Part shown: positions 1-7,646 of the stretch, in pieces
Numbering within the stretch: the stretch's first letter is position 1
Layout: each line of letters starts with the position of its first letter
DNA from: Bacillota bacterium
Lineage (GTDB): Bacteria; Bacillota; Limnochordia; DTU087
Length of the DNA stretch: 45,506 bases
Assembly: GCA_012799135.1 (NCBI GenBank)
Contig: JAAZLW010000015.1
Coordinates: 1-45,506, forward strand
Direction of reading: 5' to 3'
Made by a program: the position numbers and the translations under genes
Notes under the pieces: generated by a model
Database searches by the model: none
What the model saw: the letters and a program-made list of their open reading frames with translations, nothing else
Told to the model about the DNA's origin: nothing

Positions 1-27
1 TAAGATCAGAACCTGCAGATAAAGAAT

Positions 28-67
28 GGGCAGACAACGACCTCATTTTACATAGTCGTGTCTGCCC
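28..67 (-). terminator. Long hairpin downstream of the sugar-phosphate isomerase gene
   Basis: The arms GGGCAGACAACGAC and GTCGTGTCTGCCC pair over 13 bp with a single bulged A and enclose a 13-base loop. The hairpin lies about 110 bases past the stop of the minus-strand gene, so it could end that transcript. The minus-strand flank is ATTCTTTA rather than a clean U tract. A second small hairpin (CCCTAG, five-base loop, CTAGGG) sits at 94-110. Bases 1-175 hold no gene that I can see. Confidence 0.35.
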
Positions 68-175
68 GAGATGCTCGCTCATTCGATGGTAAGCCCTAGA
101 CGCACTAGGGCCTCGCCCATTCTGGCTGCAACCTATCAAAGTGTCGGCGAAACCCGCTTATTTTTCTATGTCTGA

Positions 176-1045
176 CTATGCCCACCTAACCCCCGAGAAC
201 TTGCGAAAAGCCTCCATGCTGACCTTGATGGACTCGATTTCACCTAGCTGGGAATGATCCTGTTCCAGGATAATGTACTCAAGATTGGGTGCCACCTTCG
301 CTGCATCGATGATTTCCTGGATAGGCAAAGTACCTGTTCCAATCTCGGTAAAACACAAGGGCTCCAAAGTGGAGACAAAAACATCCATAGAGATATCTTG
401 CTTGGGATCGATCAGGCCATCATACATTACCTTGGGTTGTGGAGCGCTTTTGGGGAAATCCTTCTGGTGAAGTAGCAGAAGGCGATCTTTGTACTTCTGG
501 ATCAGCTCCAGCGGGTTTTGGCCTCCCCGAATCATCCAATAAGTATCCATCTCCAAAAACACTAGCTCCGGGTCGGTATTCTCCATGATGATATCATAGA
601 CTGTTCTATCCCCGAAGGTTTGGAACTCTTGATAATGATTATGGTAATAATAGCGCATACCACGTGCCTGACACATCTCGCCGATCTTGTTAAAGAGTTC
701 ACATCGTCGCAATACGAAATCAATGTCACCATAAGGGAAGAACTCAATATCTGTGCCTATCTGAGGACTACCGATAGCCTGATGATAATCTAGGATTGGA
801 TCTAGTAACTCCGGTTTGAGAGGATTGACATGACAACCCACGATCGACATGCCCAATCGGTCTAGCGCATCCTTCATTTTGCTTGCAGGGACACCGAATC
901 CAATACCAGAATCCTCGGCAGCATTATGGTTAGCTGCTTCAATATACTTATACCCAGCCTCTGCAACCTGGTCGAGAGTGCCATAGGGATCGGCCTGTAA
1001 TGATTGCCTGACCGAATATAGCTGTAAACCTACCCTTAGTGCCAC
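176..1045 (-). CDS. Sugar-phosphate isomerase/epimerase, TIM barrel (AP endonuclease 2-like)
   Basis: The protein opens with RVGLQLYSVR, the usual first strand of the xylose-isomerase-like TIM barrel family (IolE/EboC-type isomerases and epimerases). Likely metal ligands follow: HNH in YYYHNHYQEF, the Glu of FLEMDTYW, HQKDF, and a C-terminal ILEQD. These enzymes use a divalent metal to isomerise or epimerise sugars, inositol derivatives or hydroxypyruvate; the substrate cannot be told here. I place the start at the GTG three codons inside the ORF track start because GGAGG then sits nine bases upstream. At about 289 residues it is family-typical. It stands alone, with a tRNA gene upstream on the same strand that has its own terminator. 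A second, different member of the family is at 25653-26474. Confidence 0.85.
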   Translation of the reverse strand: MALRVGLQLYSVRQSLQADPYGTLDQVAEAGYKYIEAANHNAAEDSGIGFGVPASKMKDALDRLGMSIVGCHVNPLKPELLDPILDYHQAIGSPQIGTDIEFFPYGDIDFVLRRCELFNKIGEMCQARGMRYYYHNHYQEFQTFGDRTVYDIIMENTDPELVFLEMDTYWMIRGGQNPLELIQKYKDRLLLLHQKDFPKSAPQPKVMYDGLIDPKQDISMDVFVSTLEPLCFTEIGTGTLPIQEIIDAAKVAPNLEYIILEQDHSQLGEIESIKVSMEAFRKFSGVRWA

Positions 1046-1184
1046 GAGAACCACCCTCCAGTCATATTTGGTGAACCCACTATCTACAGCGGACTAGACT
1101 TCTGAATGCAATTCAGCATCTCTACTTGGTGTTTTCTACCTACCTGAACCCTTTCCTCCCAGGCGCTCGCAGTCAGACAGCAAC

Positions 1185-1221
1185 AAAAAAGTGCCACACC
1201 TGATATGATCAGACATGACAC
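1185..1221 (-). terminator. Intrinsic terminator of tRNA-Arg
   Basis: On the minus strand a 13-bp stem rich in G-U pairs (GTGTCATGTCTGA with TCAGGTGTGGCAC, loop TCATA) is followed directly by TTTTTTG. It begins eight bases past the CCA end of the tRNA, so it is the tRNA terminator. Confidence 0.85.
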
Positions 1222-1228
1222 CTTCTAG

Positions 1229-1304
1229 TGGCGCCCCCGGCAGGAATCGAACCTGCGACTAACAGTTTAGGAAACTGCTGCTCTATCCCCTGAGCTACGG
1301 GGGC
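1229..1304 (-). tRNA. trnR-CCU: tRNA-Arg, anticodon CCU, CCA encoded
   Basis: The minus strand folds as a full cloverleaf: acceptor GCCCCCG/CGGGGGC, D arm GCTCAGGGGATAGAGC, anticodon arm GCAGT-TTCCTAA-ACTGT, T arm CGCAGGTTCGATTCCTGCG. The discriminator is G and the 3' CCA is encoded. The loop TTCCTAA gives anticodon CCU, which reads the rare Arg codon AGG. The gene is a single transcription unit with a promoter about 50 bases upstream and a terminator just downstream. Confidence 0.97.
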
Positions 1305-1350
1305 GTATCTATGCTGTTCAATTCCTTCCCATGGGAATTGCAGTGTCTTT

Positions 1351-1379
1351 ATTTTACCCTAACTCCAACCCACAGTCAA
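1351..1379 (-). promoter_or_regulatory. Sigma-A-type promoter for tRNA-Arg
   Basis: On the minus strand TTGACT, a 17-base spacer and TAAAAT match the housekeeping -35 and -10 boxes at 5/6 each. Transcription would start near 1344 and give a ~40-base 5' leader that contains the palindrome AATTCCCATGGGAATT-like sequence before the tRNA. Confidence 0.75.
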
Positions 1380-1490
1380 CCAGGATCGGCACGTAAGGCA
1401 ACCACGTGTATGAAGTAACCCCCCGATTCCTGTCAAAGGCCATTGAATGAAAGAGTTCTATTCGCACCCCATCCCCGCTTCTACACAAAG

Positions 1491-1522
1491 TTATCCACAG
1501 GTTATCCACAGAATGTGGATAG
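1491..1522. other. Cluster of three DnaA-box sequences in the gmhB leader
   Basis: Two perfect TTATCCACA nonamers (1491-1499 and 1502-1510) are followed by TGTGGATAG (1514-1522), an inverted box with one mismatch. TTATNCACA is the consensus DnaA box. The stretch 1305-1634 has no gene: the first part is the tRNA promoter and leader, the middle is this cluster, and 1560-1615 is T-rich. The ORF track extends gmhB across the cluster from a TTG, but I place the start downstream. No dnaA, dnaN or rpmH lies in the window, so this is more likely a DnaA-binding regulatory or titration site than the replication origin. Confidence 0.7.
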
Positions 1523-1634
1523 ATCAAACTTGTGTTTCGGGAACCCGCGTTTGTGGCGTGCCTTTGTTTCTATTTCGTTACAAAATCTTACTATGTCATC
1601 GTATTTGCATATGATGGAGAGAGAGGTGAGATCT

Positions 1635-2237
1635 GTGCCGCAGCAAGTACAAACCAGAGCCGCGGTATTCCTCGACCGCGACGGAACCATCATTGAAGAA
1701 GTGAACTATCTAAGGGACTCGGCTGAAGTGCGAATTATCCCTGCAGCTATAGAGGGCTTACTCATCCTGCAAGAGCATTTTCCATTGGTTATTATCACTA
1801 ATCAGGCAGGCATCGCCAGGGGTTATCTCGATGAAAACCAACTCGATCAGATCCACGGTCATCTAAGGGCACTACTGGCTCAATCAGGGATCTCCTTGGC
1901 GGGTATTTACTATTGTCCCCATCATCCCCAAGCCGGTTATCCTCCCTATCGACGGAACTGCCGGTGTCGGAAACCTAAACAGGGGATGCTGCTAGCGGCA
2001 GCCGCGGATCTGGCTTTGGATCTATCTGTTTCCTATACCATCGGTGACAAGCTATCAGATATTGCTGCTGGAAAGAGTGCAGGCACACATACCATACTTG
2101 TCCGCACCGGCTACGGGAAAGGACATGAGCATCAGATATCGCGAGAAGGCATCTTCCCGGATTATATATCAGATGATCTACTTGACGCAGCTGCTTGGAT
2201 CATGGAATCACAGGGAAGATTAACTAAGAGAAGGTAG
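1635..2237 (+). CDS. gmhB: D-glycero-D-manno-heptose-1,7-bisphosphate 7-phosphatase (HAD)
   Basis: A HAD-superfamily phosphatase of the histidinol-phosphatase/GmhB group. Motif I is FLDRDGTI with the nucleophile and acid/base Asp pair, motif II is IITNQAGIARG, and IGDKLSDIAAG carries the acidic motif IV. Between them a zinc loop CPHHP...CRCRKPK fits the Cys-x-His...Cys-x-Cys site typical of GmhB. It removes the C7 phosphate of heptose bisphosphate. The ORF track starts at TTG 1443; I prefer GTG 1635 because AGGTGAG lies six bases before it and 200 residues fits the family (about 180-200). ATG 1611 and 1614 are alternatives. The nearby hddA and hddC genes make the heptose role more likely than histidinol phosphatase. 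Confidence 0.85.
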   Translation: MPQQVQTRAAVFLDRDGTIIEEVNYLRDSAEVRIIPAAIEGLLILQEHFPLVIITNQAGIARGYLDENQLDQIHGHLRALLAQSGISLAGIYYCPHHPQAGYPPYRRNCRCRKPKQGMLLAAAADLALDLSVSYTIGDKLSDIAAGKSAGTHTILVRTGYGKGHEHQISREGIFPDYISDDLLDAAAWIMESQGRLTKRR

Positions 2238-2263
2238 TGGCTAGTTAGCTGCTCTATTTCGTC

Positions 2264-3343
2264 CTATCGGATATTATACTCATCACGAAAGCGCTCTAGG
2301 CATCGGTCAACCATCACCTGTTGCTCCCCGAGTTCCCGGAACTTCAGGATAAACTTACGGGTAGACCAGCCATAGCTCTTACCCTCCCGCTTGATGTAAT
2401 ACCTCAAGAGCAAGTGGATGATCTTATGGGGATAAGCGAGCAAAGCATAGAGTACGGTAATCTCCTCCAAAGTCAAGGGATCTACTTCAGAGTAGCTGTC
2501 CAGTATGAGTTTGACTGCCGAGCAATCCCAGCGACGTTTCTTTAATACATCCCGAAGGAGCTTATATAGATCTGCCACCCGAACATCTCGCCGAACGAGA
2601 TCGAGATCGATTAGGCAATGCTCTCCACTGTCAGTAACCACGAAATTCCGCTCTGCCACATCACCATGGCAAAAGGAATGGGACTTCTGCACCTTTTCCA
2701 CTAGTTGATCATATTGAGAGGTAGACAGCACACACCATCCGTCCTGAGCTCGATCCAATATCCAGGGATAGTACTCGACAAAGGCGCGATCGAAATTGTC
2801 CAAGAAGGGCTTATGATCCAGTGCGTCCCGGAGCTCGACCACCTGACGTAAGCGAGAGCGAAACCGAGAGGGCCAGCGGTTTAGGCGGCTGCGCAGCTTA
2901 CCACCGGGAGGGGCCACAAAACCGACCGAAGCCCGATGGAAAAGAGCTAGAGTCACTGCAGCTCCGGTAATATCCTCGTTAGAGTTGGCGAAAGATGGCT
3001 TGCGCCCTACCAGCCAGTCAGTCAATATGTAGTTGCGGCCCGTTGCGGTTTGGCTGATCATCCTACCTTGCTTATTGCGATACGCTTTAGCAGTTCTGGC
3101 AAAACCTTGCTCCGCCAAGTGATCAAACACCCCTTCCAGAGCCAGCGCTCGCCTGGGCTTTTTGTCAATCTCTTTGAGGCAATACAGGCCTTCCAGAGCC
3201 TTTACCTGATAGACATCTTTGTAGGGGCTGACTGTTTGGGGCGATATGGCATAATTAGCCAAGACCCCCCATAGTTCTGCTCGATCTCTACCCACATAGT
3301 TCACCCTTCCCTTGATCCCCGCTATTTTTATCCTATGCTCCAC
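2264..3343 (-). CDS. CotS-family spore coat kinase-like protein (copy A)
   Basis: An APH/choline-kinase-fold protein of the CotS/YsxE type. Visible landmarks are a Lys in YCLKEI (about residue 57), the catalytic loop FCHGDVAERN (HGD 226-228, Asn 233) and the metal motif LIDLD (245-248), followed by VADLYKLLRD. The C-terminal segment YALLAYPHKIIHLLLRYY matches the FP(H/M)E/KxWxxxxxYY region shared by all copies in this window. In Bacillus, CotS is a spore coat protein made beside the glycosyltransferase CotSA; the phosphate acceptor is not established. All catalytic residues are present. The start is a GTG with TAGG directly beside it, so an internal GTG may be the true start. It is divergent from the GerE-like gene. 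Confidence 0.85.
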   Translation of the reverse strand: MEHRIKIAGIKGRVNYVGRDRAELWGVLANYAISPQTVSPYKDVYQVKALEGLYCLKEIDKKPRRALALEGVFDHLAEQGFARTAKAYRNKQGRMISQTATGRNYILTDWLVGRKPSFANSNEDITGAAVTLALFHRASVGFVAPPGGKLRSRLNRWPSRFRSRLRQVVELRDALDHKPFLDNFDRAFVEYYPWILDRAQDGWCVLSTSQYDQLVEKVQKSHSFCHGDVAERNFVVTDSGEHCLIDLDLVRRDVRVADLYKLLRDVLKKRRWDCSAVKLILDSYSEVDPLTLEEITVLYALLAYPHKIIHLLLRYYIKREGKSYGWSTRKFILKFRELGEQQVMVDRCLERFRDEYNIR

Positions 3344-3493
3344 CCTAAGAATCCGTGTTCTAAAGGCTGAATCTCCAAAAACCAGAACAAACTCCTATTT
3401 CCCTTCAGGAGCTTCGCTCATAGGATTAACTATAGCTCTAATAACGGCAGCAAGTTTCTTTGCCACCGAACCTTGTGTAACGGAGGTGGAAAG

Positions 3494-3718
3494 ATGTCTG
3501 ATGAGAGTGCTCGTTTTGGTAAGCTAACCCCCCGGGAAAGGGAAGTTCTGCAGCTGATCGCCAAGGGCCTGGCGAATGAAGAAATTGCCAAGACCCTTTT
3601 CATCAGTAAGCACACTGTCAAGAACCACATAACCAGCATCTATCGCAAGATGGGTTCGCGCAACCGTACCAAGGTAGCCTTGTGGGCTATACGTTACGGA
3701 CTGATTAGCCTAGATTAG
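3494..3718 (+). CDS. gerE: GerE-like stand-alone LuxR-type HTH regulator
   Basis: A protein of only 74 residues made almost entirely of a LuxR/GerE helix-turn-helix: LTPREREVLQLIAKG, then NEEIAKTLFISKHTVKNHITSIYRKMG. It has no receiver or sensor domain. Bacillus GerE, the last mother-cell regulator of spore coat genes, is also about 74 residues and stand-alone. The ATG is preceded by GGAGG at eight bases; the ORF track start (TTG 3473) is upstream of that site and unlikely. A strong terminator follows 33 bases after the stop. Its place among CotS and glycosyltransferase genes supports a coat-gene regulator. A generic small LuxR regulator cannot be excluded. Confidence 0.8.
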   Translation: MSDESARFGKLTPREREVLQLIAKGLANEEIAKTLFISKHTVKNHITSIYRKMGSRNRTKVALWAIRYGLISLD

Positions 3719-3751
3719 GCGAGGAAAGTAGCCCAGCTATGGAACCCACCT

Positions 3752-3780
3752 CCCAATTCACTGTGAATTGGGTTTTTATT
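3752..3780 (+). terminator. Intrinsic terminator of the GerE-like gene
   Basis: A 9-bp perfect stem (CCCAATTCA / TGAATTGGG, loop CTG) is followed by TTTTTATT, 33 bases past the stop codon. Confidence 0.9.
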
Positions 3781-3790
3781 TGGCAGTCGA

Positions 3791-3813
3791 AAAAAGGGGG
3801 GCAGCCCCTTTTT
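3791..3813. terminator. Bidirectional terminator between convergent genes
   Basis: AAAAAGGGG and CCCCTTTTT pair around a five-base loop. On the minus strand the stem ends in TTTTTT, so it can also stop transcription from the mutase gene; on the plus strand it backs up the first terminator. Confidence 0.75.
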
Positions 3814-3860
3814 GAAATTACCCATCCATCAGTAGACTTGATAGGGTAGCACTGGGGCCG

Positions 3861-3941
3861 CCTCCCTCAAAAAGGGAGGGATGTGGGATGAGCCTTTGCA
3901 GCGGTACAACCCAGCTACGGGTTTTGCCAACCTGCAAAGCT
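3861..3941. other. Unassigned structured intergenic element
   Basis: Two hairpins in tandem. The first is CCTCCCT/AGGGAGG with a five-base loop (3861-3879). The second has an 8-bp outer stem CTTTGCAG/CTGCAAAG (3894-3901 with 3932-3939), and inside it GG...CC and ACCC-AGCTAC-GGGT pairings. Neither is followed by a U tract on either strand. I do not recognise a riboswitch class. It lies just after the mutase stop codon on the minus strand. Confidence 0.5.
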
Positions 3942-3973
3942 AATATATGATTATGTGCCTTAGGAGCTGGCGG

Positions 3974-5413
3974 CTATGGGAGAGAACTCCTATTTTGCCG
4001 TAGGGAGATGAGTCCGTCCCCTACGGTCTGAATCCAGTGGTTCCCTTCCCTCAATATCTCCTCCAGTACATCCTTGGATCTTGCTTCAGCATAAATTCTG
4101 AGTAACGGTTCTGTCCCCGATACCCGAAACAAGATCCAACCATCTTCGCCCAGCTTTAGCTTCAGTCCGTCAAGAGTTTGGGCATCGCTCACAAGCCTCT
4201 GCCCTAGTCTCATAGGAGGCTCTAGCTTAGATAAAGTAAAGCTGGATCGCAATGGGAGATCCAGCCTCTGGTAGAAGCTTGGGCCAAATCGCTGTACCAT
4301 TTCCCCCAATAATGACCGGAGCGGCTTGCCCCTCTGGCAGATATACTCAACCAACATGAGCCCAGCCAGCACTCCATCTCGATCCAATAGATGCTGGGGA
4401 AAGCCGTATCCACCACTCTCTTCTCCGCCCAGAATCACCGATTCTCGTCGGCACAAAGCCGTAATGTGCTTAAAGCCGATCGGTGTTTCTCTTATGTCCA
4501 GTCCATAGCTCCGTGCGGCCTGATCGATGAGTGAGCTGGTAGAAAAGGTCCTAACCACAACCTCCCTCCCGCCCCGATTTTCCGCCATATGGGTCAGCAA
4601 GAGAAGGAAAACCTGATGGGGATTGACATATTCACCCATATGATTAACCACACCCAAGCGATCACCATCACCATCGATGGCCAACCCCAGATCCGCCCGA
4701 TGCCATCTTACCGCCTCCATAAGGGGCTCCAGGTTGGCAGCAATAGGCTCAGGATTCATACCTCCGAAATCAGCTCTGGCTTCATGCCTGAGCCTAATTA
4801 CTTTGATACCACATTCCTCCAGCAACCTATCCAGATAACCCTTGCCCGCGCCATGCATAGAGTCTACCACCACGGTCAAGCCCGCTTTGGCAAACACCGG
4901 CCAATTGAGCTGGTCTCGAATGGCCACTAAGTAAATGGCATCGAGATTGCCGGATAAGATTCCACGATGATTGCGATGATTGCTAGTGACGGACGGGGCC
5001 CGTGCGGGCAACCATGCCTCGATACCGTTAATTACGTCCTGGTCAACGGGGCCCCCGTCAGGGGCCTTAAGCTTCACCCCATTGTACTTTGGGGGGTTAT
5101 GACTGGCTGTAATCATAACCCCCAATCTCACGGGTAGACGAGCTGTGGCCAGAGAAACAACGGGCGTGATTACGGGTTTATCGGAAAGACAGACAGAGAT
5201 GCCATTAGCATGTAATAGTATGGCTAGTTCCCTGGCATATTGGTCAGACAGAAACCGAGTGTCATATCCAACAGTGACTGAGCTGGGCTGCCGGTTCGGG
5301 CCGATTGCCTGTAGATACCCAGCTATGGCTTGGCCTAGCCGCCGTATATTGGCAAAGGTAAAATCATCACCAATAATTCCCCGCCAGCCCTCAGTACCAA
5401 AACGAATCCCCAC
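3974..5413 (-). CDS. Phosphoglucomutase/phosphomannomutase (alpha-D-phosphohexomutase family)
   Basis: All four family signatures are visible: the phosphoserine loop MITASHNPPKYNG, the metal loop IDGDGDRLG, the sugar-binding loop GGEESGGYG, and the phosphate-binding loop FRVSGTEPLLRIYAEA near the C terminus. The protein is about 479 residues, normal for the family. It interconverts hexose 6- and 1-phosphates in the cytoplasm. Directly upstream (14 bases) and on the same strand is mannose-1-phosphate guanylyltransferase, so phosphomannomutase (ManB) is the likely role: mannose 6-phosphate to mannose 1-phosphate. A glucose-specific mutase cannot be ruled out from motifs alone. The start is a GTG with GGAGG eight bases before it. 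It is the last gene of a five-gene operon. Confidence 0.9.
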   Translation of the reverse strand: MGIRFGTEGWRGIIGDDFTFANIRRLGQAIAGYLQAIGPNRQPSSVTVGYDTRFLSDQYARELAILLHANGISVCLSDKPVITPVVSLATARLPVRLGVMITASHNPPKYNGVKLKAPDGGPVDQDVINGIEAWLPARAPSVTSNHRNHRGILSGNLDAIYLVAIRDQLNWPVFAKAGLTVVVDSMHGAGKGYLDRLLEECGIKVIRLRHEARADFGGMNPEPIAANLEPLMEAVRWHRADLGLAIDGDGDRLGVVNHMGEYVNPHQVFLLLLTHMAENRGGREVVVRTFSTSSLIDQAARSYGLDIRETPIGFKHITALCRRESVILGGEESGGYGFPQHLLDRDGVLAGLMLVEYICQRGKPLRSLLGEMVQRFGPSFYQRLDLPLRSSFTLSKLEPPMRLGQRLVSDAQTLDGLKLKLGEDGWILFRVSGTEPLLRIYAEARSKDVLEEILREGNHWIQTVGDGLISLRQNRSSLP

Positions 5414-5427
5414 CGCCTATGCCTCCA

Positions 5428-6498
5428 CTAGAGATACTCCTCCCATCCTGCCTGTCTCAAGCGCCTTAGCAGTGCTTTCACCTCTTGATCCCGATCTTTC
5501 TTGCAAACAAAGAGTACATCATCGGTATCGATGATTATCAGATCACTGACCCCGATCAAAGCTGCCAACTTCCCAGGAGTGGACACTAGGCAGTTTTTGG
5601 TGTCTATGCTCACTGCTCTACCCGAGAATGCGTTGCCCGCCGTATCCATGGCCGACACTTTAGCCAGCGAACTCCAACTCCCAATATCCTCCCAACCAAA
5701 ATTGCCCACCACCATATAGATCTTGGCGGCTTTCTCCAGTACAGCATAATCAAAAGAGATGCGCTCAAAGCCAGTATAGGCCTCCCGCACCACTTCCGCT
5801 TCCTCCGGCCGGCCTATGCTTGCTGTAATCCGCTCCAGCCCTGGCTTTAGCTTAGGATTATGCTCTTTCAATAGATCCACTATCATACCAGCTCGGCCCA
5901 CTACGATGCCACTATTCCACAAGTAGTCTCCCTGTCTAATATATCTCTCGGCTTTTTCGCTGCCTGGTTTTTCCCTAAACCGCTCTACCTTGTAGACGGG
6001 CTGACCATCTTCTACGTAGAGAGGCTTGCCTCGTTTGACATATCCATAGCAGGTTCTAGGTTCATTGGCGGTGATTCCAATCACCACCAAGCCTTCCACA
6101 GTCTCAGCCGCCTTCAAAGCTACTTTGAGCACTTTGTTGAATTCGATTTCATCTAAAATGACGTGATCAGCGGGTAAGAAAGCGAGCACCGCCTCTGCTG
6201 CAAAGGCCGCAATCCTCGCAGCCATTAGACCCATGGCCGGACCTGTATCCCTCACCGCTGGCTCTGTATAGACATTGTGGGCCAGGAGGGGAGTAATACT
6301 GCCGGTGATAGTATCTAGCAGATTCTCATTGGTTGTCACAAATACTCTATCCCATCCTACTAAGGCATTGGCTCGTTCCAGCGCCTTCTCCAAGAGAGTT
6401 TTGTTATCATGAACCATCAAATGCTTAGGGGCCTTTGTCCTCACCCGCGGCCACAACCGTGTACCATTACCCCCCGCCATAACTACGGCATACGCCAT
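5428..6498 (-). CDS. manC: Mannose-1-phosphate guanylyltransferase
   Basis: The N terminus AVVMAGGNGTRLWPRVRTKAPKH is the nucleotide-binding signature of GDP-mannose pyrophosphorylases, followed by FLPADHVI, FREKPGSEKA and YLWNSGIVVG. It makes GDP-mannose from mannose 1-phosphate and GTP. At 356 residues it is the single-domain type without a fused phosphomannose isomerase domain. The ORF track starts six codons earlier at a GTG inside the ribosome binding site; ATG 6498, with GAGGAGG nine bases upstream, is the better start. It is transcribed with two CotS-like genes and a glycosyltransferase upstream and the mutase downstream, tying GDP-mannose supply to that group. Confidence 0.92.
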   Translation of the reverse strand: MAYAVVMAGGNGTRLWPRVRTKAPKHLMVHDNKTLLEKALERANALVGWDRVFVTTNENLLDTITGSITPLLAHNVYTEPAVRDTGPAMGLMAARIAAFAAEAVLAFLPADHVILDEIEFNKVLKVALKAAETVEGLVVIGITANEPRTCYGYVKRGKPLYVEDGQPVYKVERFREKPGSEKAERYIRQGDYLWNSGIVVGRAGMIVDLLKEHNPKLKPGLERITASIGRPEEAEVVREAYTGFERISFDYAVLEKAAKIYMVVGNFGWEDIGSWSSLAKVSAMDTAGNAFSGRAVSIDTKNCLVSTPGKLAALIGVSDLIIIDTDDVLFVCKKDRDQEVKALLRRLRQAGWEEYL

Positions 6499-6603
6499 TG
6501 GCGCTTTCCTCCTCACTCCGGTCCTGCATTCCTATCTACTGCTATAGTGTTGACCATCAAAACACACGTAAGGGCGGAATCTATCCCACATGGTCCTTCC
6601 ATC

Positions 6604-7644
6604 CTATGCAAATGCCTGGGCGAAAGTGTTAAGGAAGCGTAGTCTGAGATTGGGGGATTCCAATTTTCGGTTATAGCGGGCTAAGAAGTGCTCCTCAGGC
6701 CAGGGCTGTTTCTCTTCATAATACTGAAGCCCTATCTGCCAATACTCATGAGGAAACTGCAGAAAGGCCTCCAGTACGGGGTACGCCCGGTAATCCAGGG
6801 GAATAACTGAGCTATAGGCATCAAGAATGAGATAAGCCCGCTCCCATTTCCAACCGACCAGCACAAGATTGCGCAAGAGCAAGTCAGCCAGATCGTGTAA
6901 TCCCAAATCCACCAGACTATAATCGAAATCGAGAAACTTAGGACCGACATCATCCATCAAAATGTTATGGTAGGCCAGATCTCGGTGGCAAAAAGCCCGG
7001 AGTGACAGATTCCGGCAAAGCTCAGCATAGTCGGAATCAGAGAGCTTTTCTAAGCCTCTTACAGCTTGTCGATAATAGCGGTCGAAATCCCGCAGATAGA
7101 GACGATCAAAGGAGCGGGGTACGGACCGTCTCCGGGCGTGACGGGCAAAGGCCTTGAGTTGATCCAGCCGGCGAGAAAAATGCAATGGCCAAAAACCTAA
7201 GAGCCAGCGGGTGTCTGGCACCGGGTCGAACCTGATACCTTGAGAAGCACCATGGAGGCGACCTAATGCCTTGGCCACCGCTAGAGCATCACTGACATTA
7301 AGATAATCGCAATGTCGACCCTTTACCCAGTCCATGAGCAAGTAATGGGAATCTTCCCAGCGGAAGAACCGGGAGCCATCATCGGTGGTAAGCGGTACCA
7401 CCACTGATTTGAACCCCTGTTTATCTAGATCGGCTAGAGAATGAGTGATGTACTCTAGCTCAAACTGAGAGAGACCTGATTCTTTCAGTGCTTTTCGGCC
7501 CAAAGACGTGTCTAGAACATAGATGGGCCCATCTTGGGCAAATCGCCTGACATCCAGGTCATATCGGTCTTCTACCTCTTGGAGAAGCTCTTGGGCTGCC
7601 TTGGCATCCTGCCATTTGCCTTGGGTATCTACGGAAAACAGCAT
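6604..7644 (-). CDS. CotS-family spore coat kinase-like protein (copy B)
   Basis: APH-fold protein of 346 residues with the catalytic loop AFCHRDLAYHN (HRD 220-222, Asn 227) and metal motif FLDFDYS (239-241), followed by HDLADLLLRN. The segment FLQFPHEYWQIGLQYY near the C terminus is shared with the neighbouring copies. All residues needed for phosphotransfer appear present; the position of the N-lobe Lys is less clear (RKALKESG). It starts two bases after the stop of copy C, with its ribosome binding site GAGAGGGTGAAG inside that gene, so the two are translationally linked. Acceptor unknown; the operon context points to a glycan or coat role. Confidence 0.87.
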   Translation of the reverse strand: MLFSVDTQGKWQDAKAAQELLQEVEDRYDLDVRRFAQDGPIYVLDTSLGRKALKESGLSQFELEYITHSLADLDKQGFKSVVVPLTTDDGSRFFRWEDSHYLLMDWVKGRHCDYLNVSDALAVAKALGRLHGASQGIRFDPVPDTRWLLGFWPLHFSRRLDQLKAFARHARRRSVPRSFDRLYLRDFDRYYRQAVRGLEKLSDSDYAELCRNLSLRAFCHRDLAYHNILMDDVGPKFLDFDYSLVDLGLHDLADLLLRNLVLVGWKWERAYLILDAYSSVIPLDYRAYPVLEAFLQFPHEYWQIGLQYYEEKQPWPEEHFLARYNRKLESPNLRLRFLNTFAQAFA

Positions 7645-7646
7645 TG

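Noticed and set aside
1491-1522. Chromosomal replication origin
   Set aside because: Only three boxes, no clear unwinding element, and no dnaA, dnaN, rpmH or gyr genes in the window.
1443-1634. N-terminal 64-residue extension of gmhB in the ORF track
   Set aside because: It begins at a TTG without ribosome site, runs through the DnaA-box cluster and has no family similarity; GTG 1635 has a good ribosome binding site.
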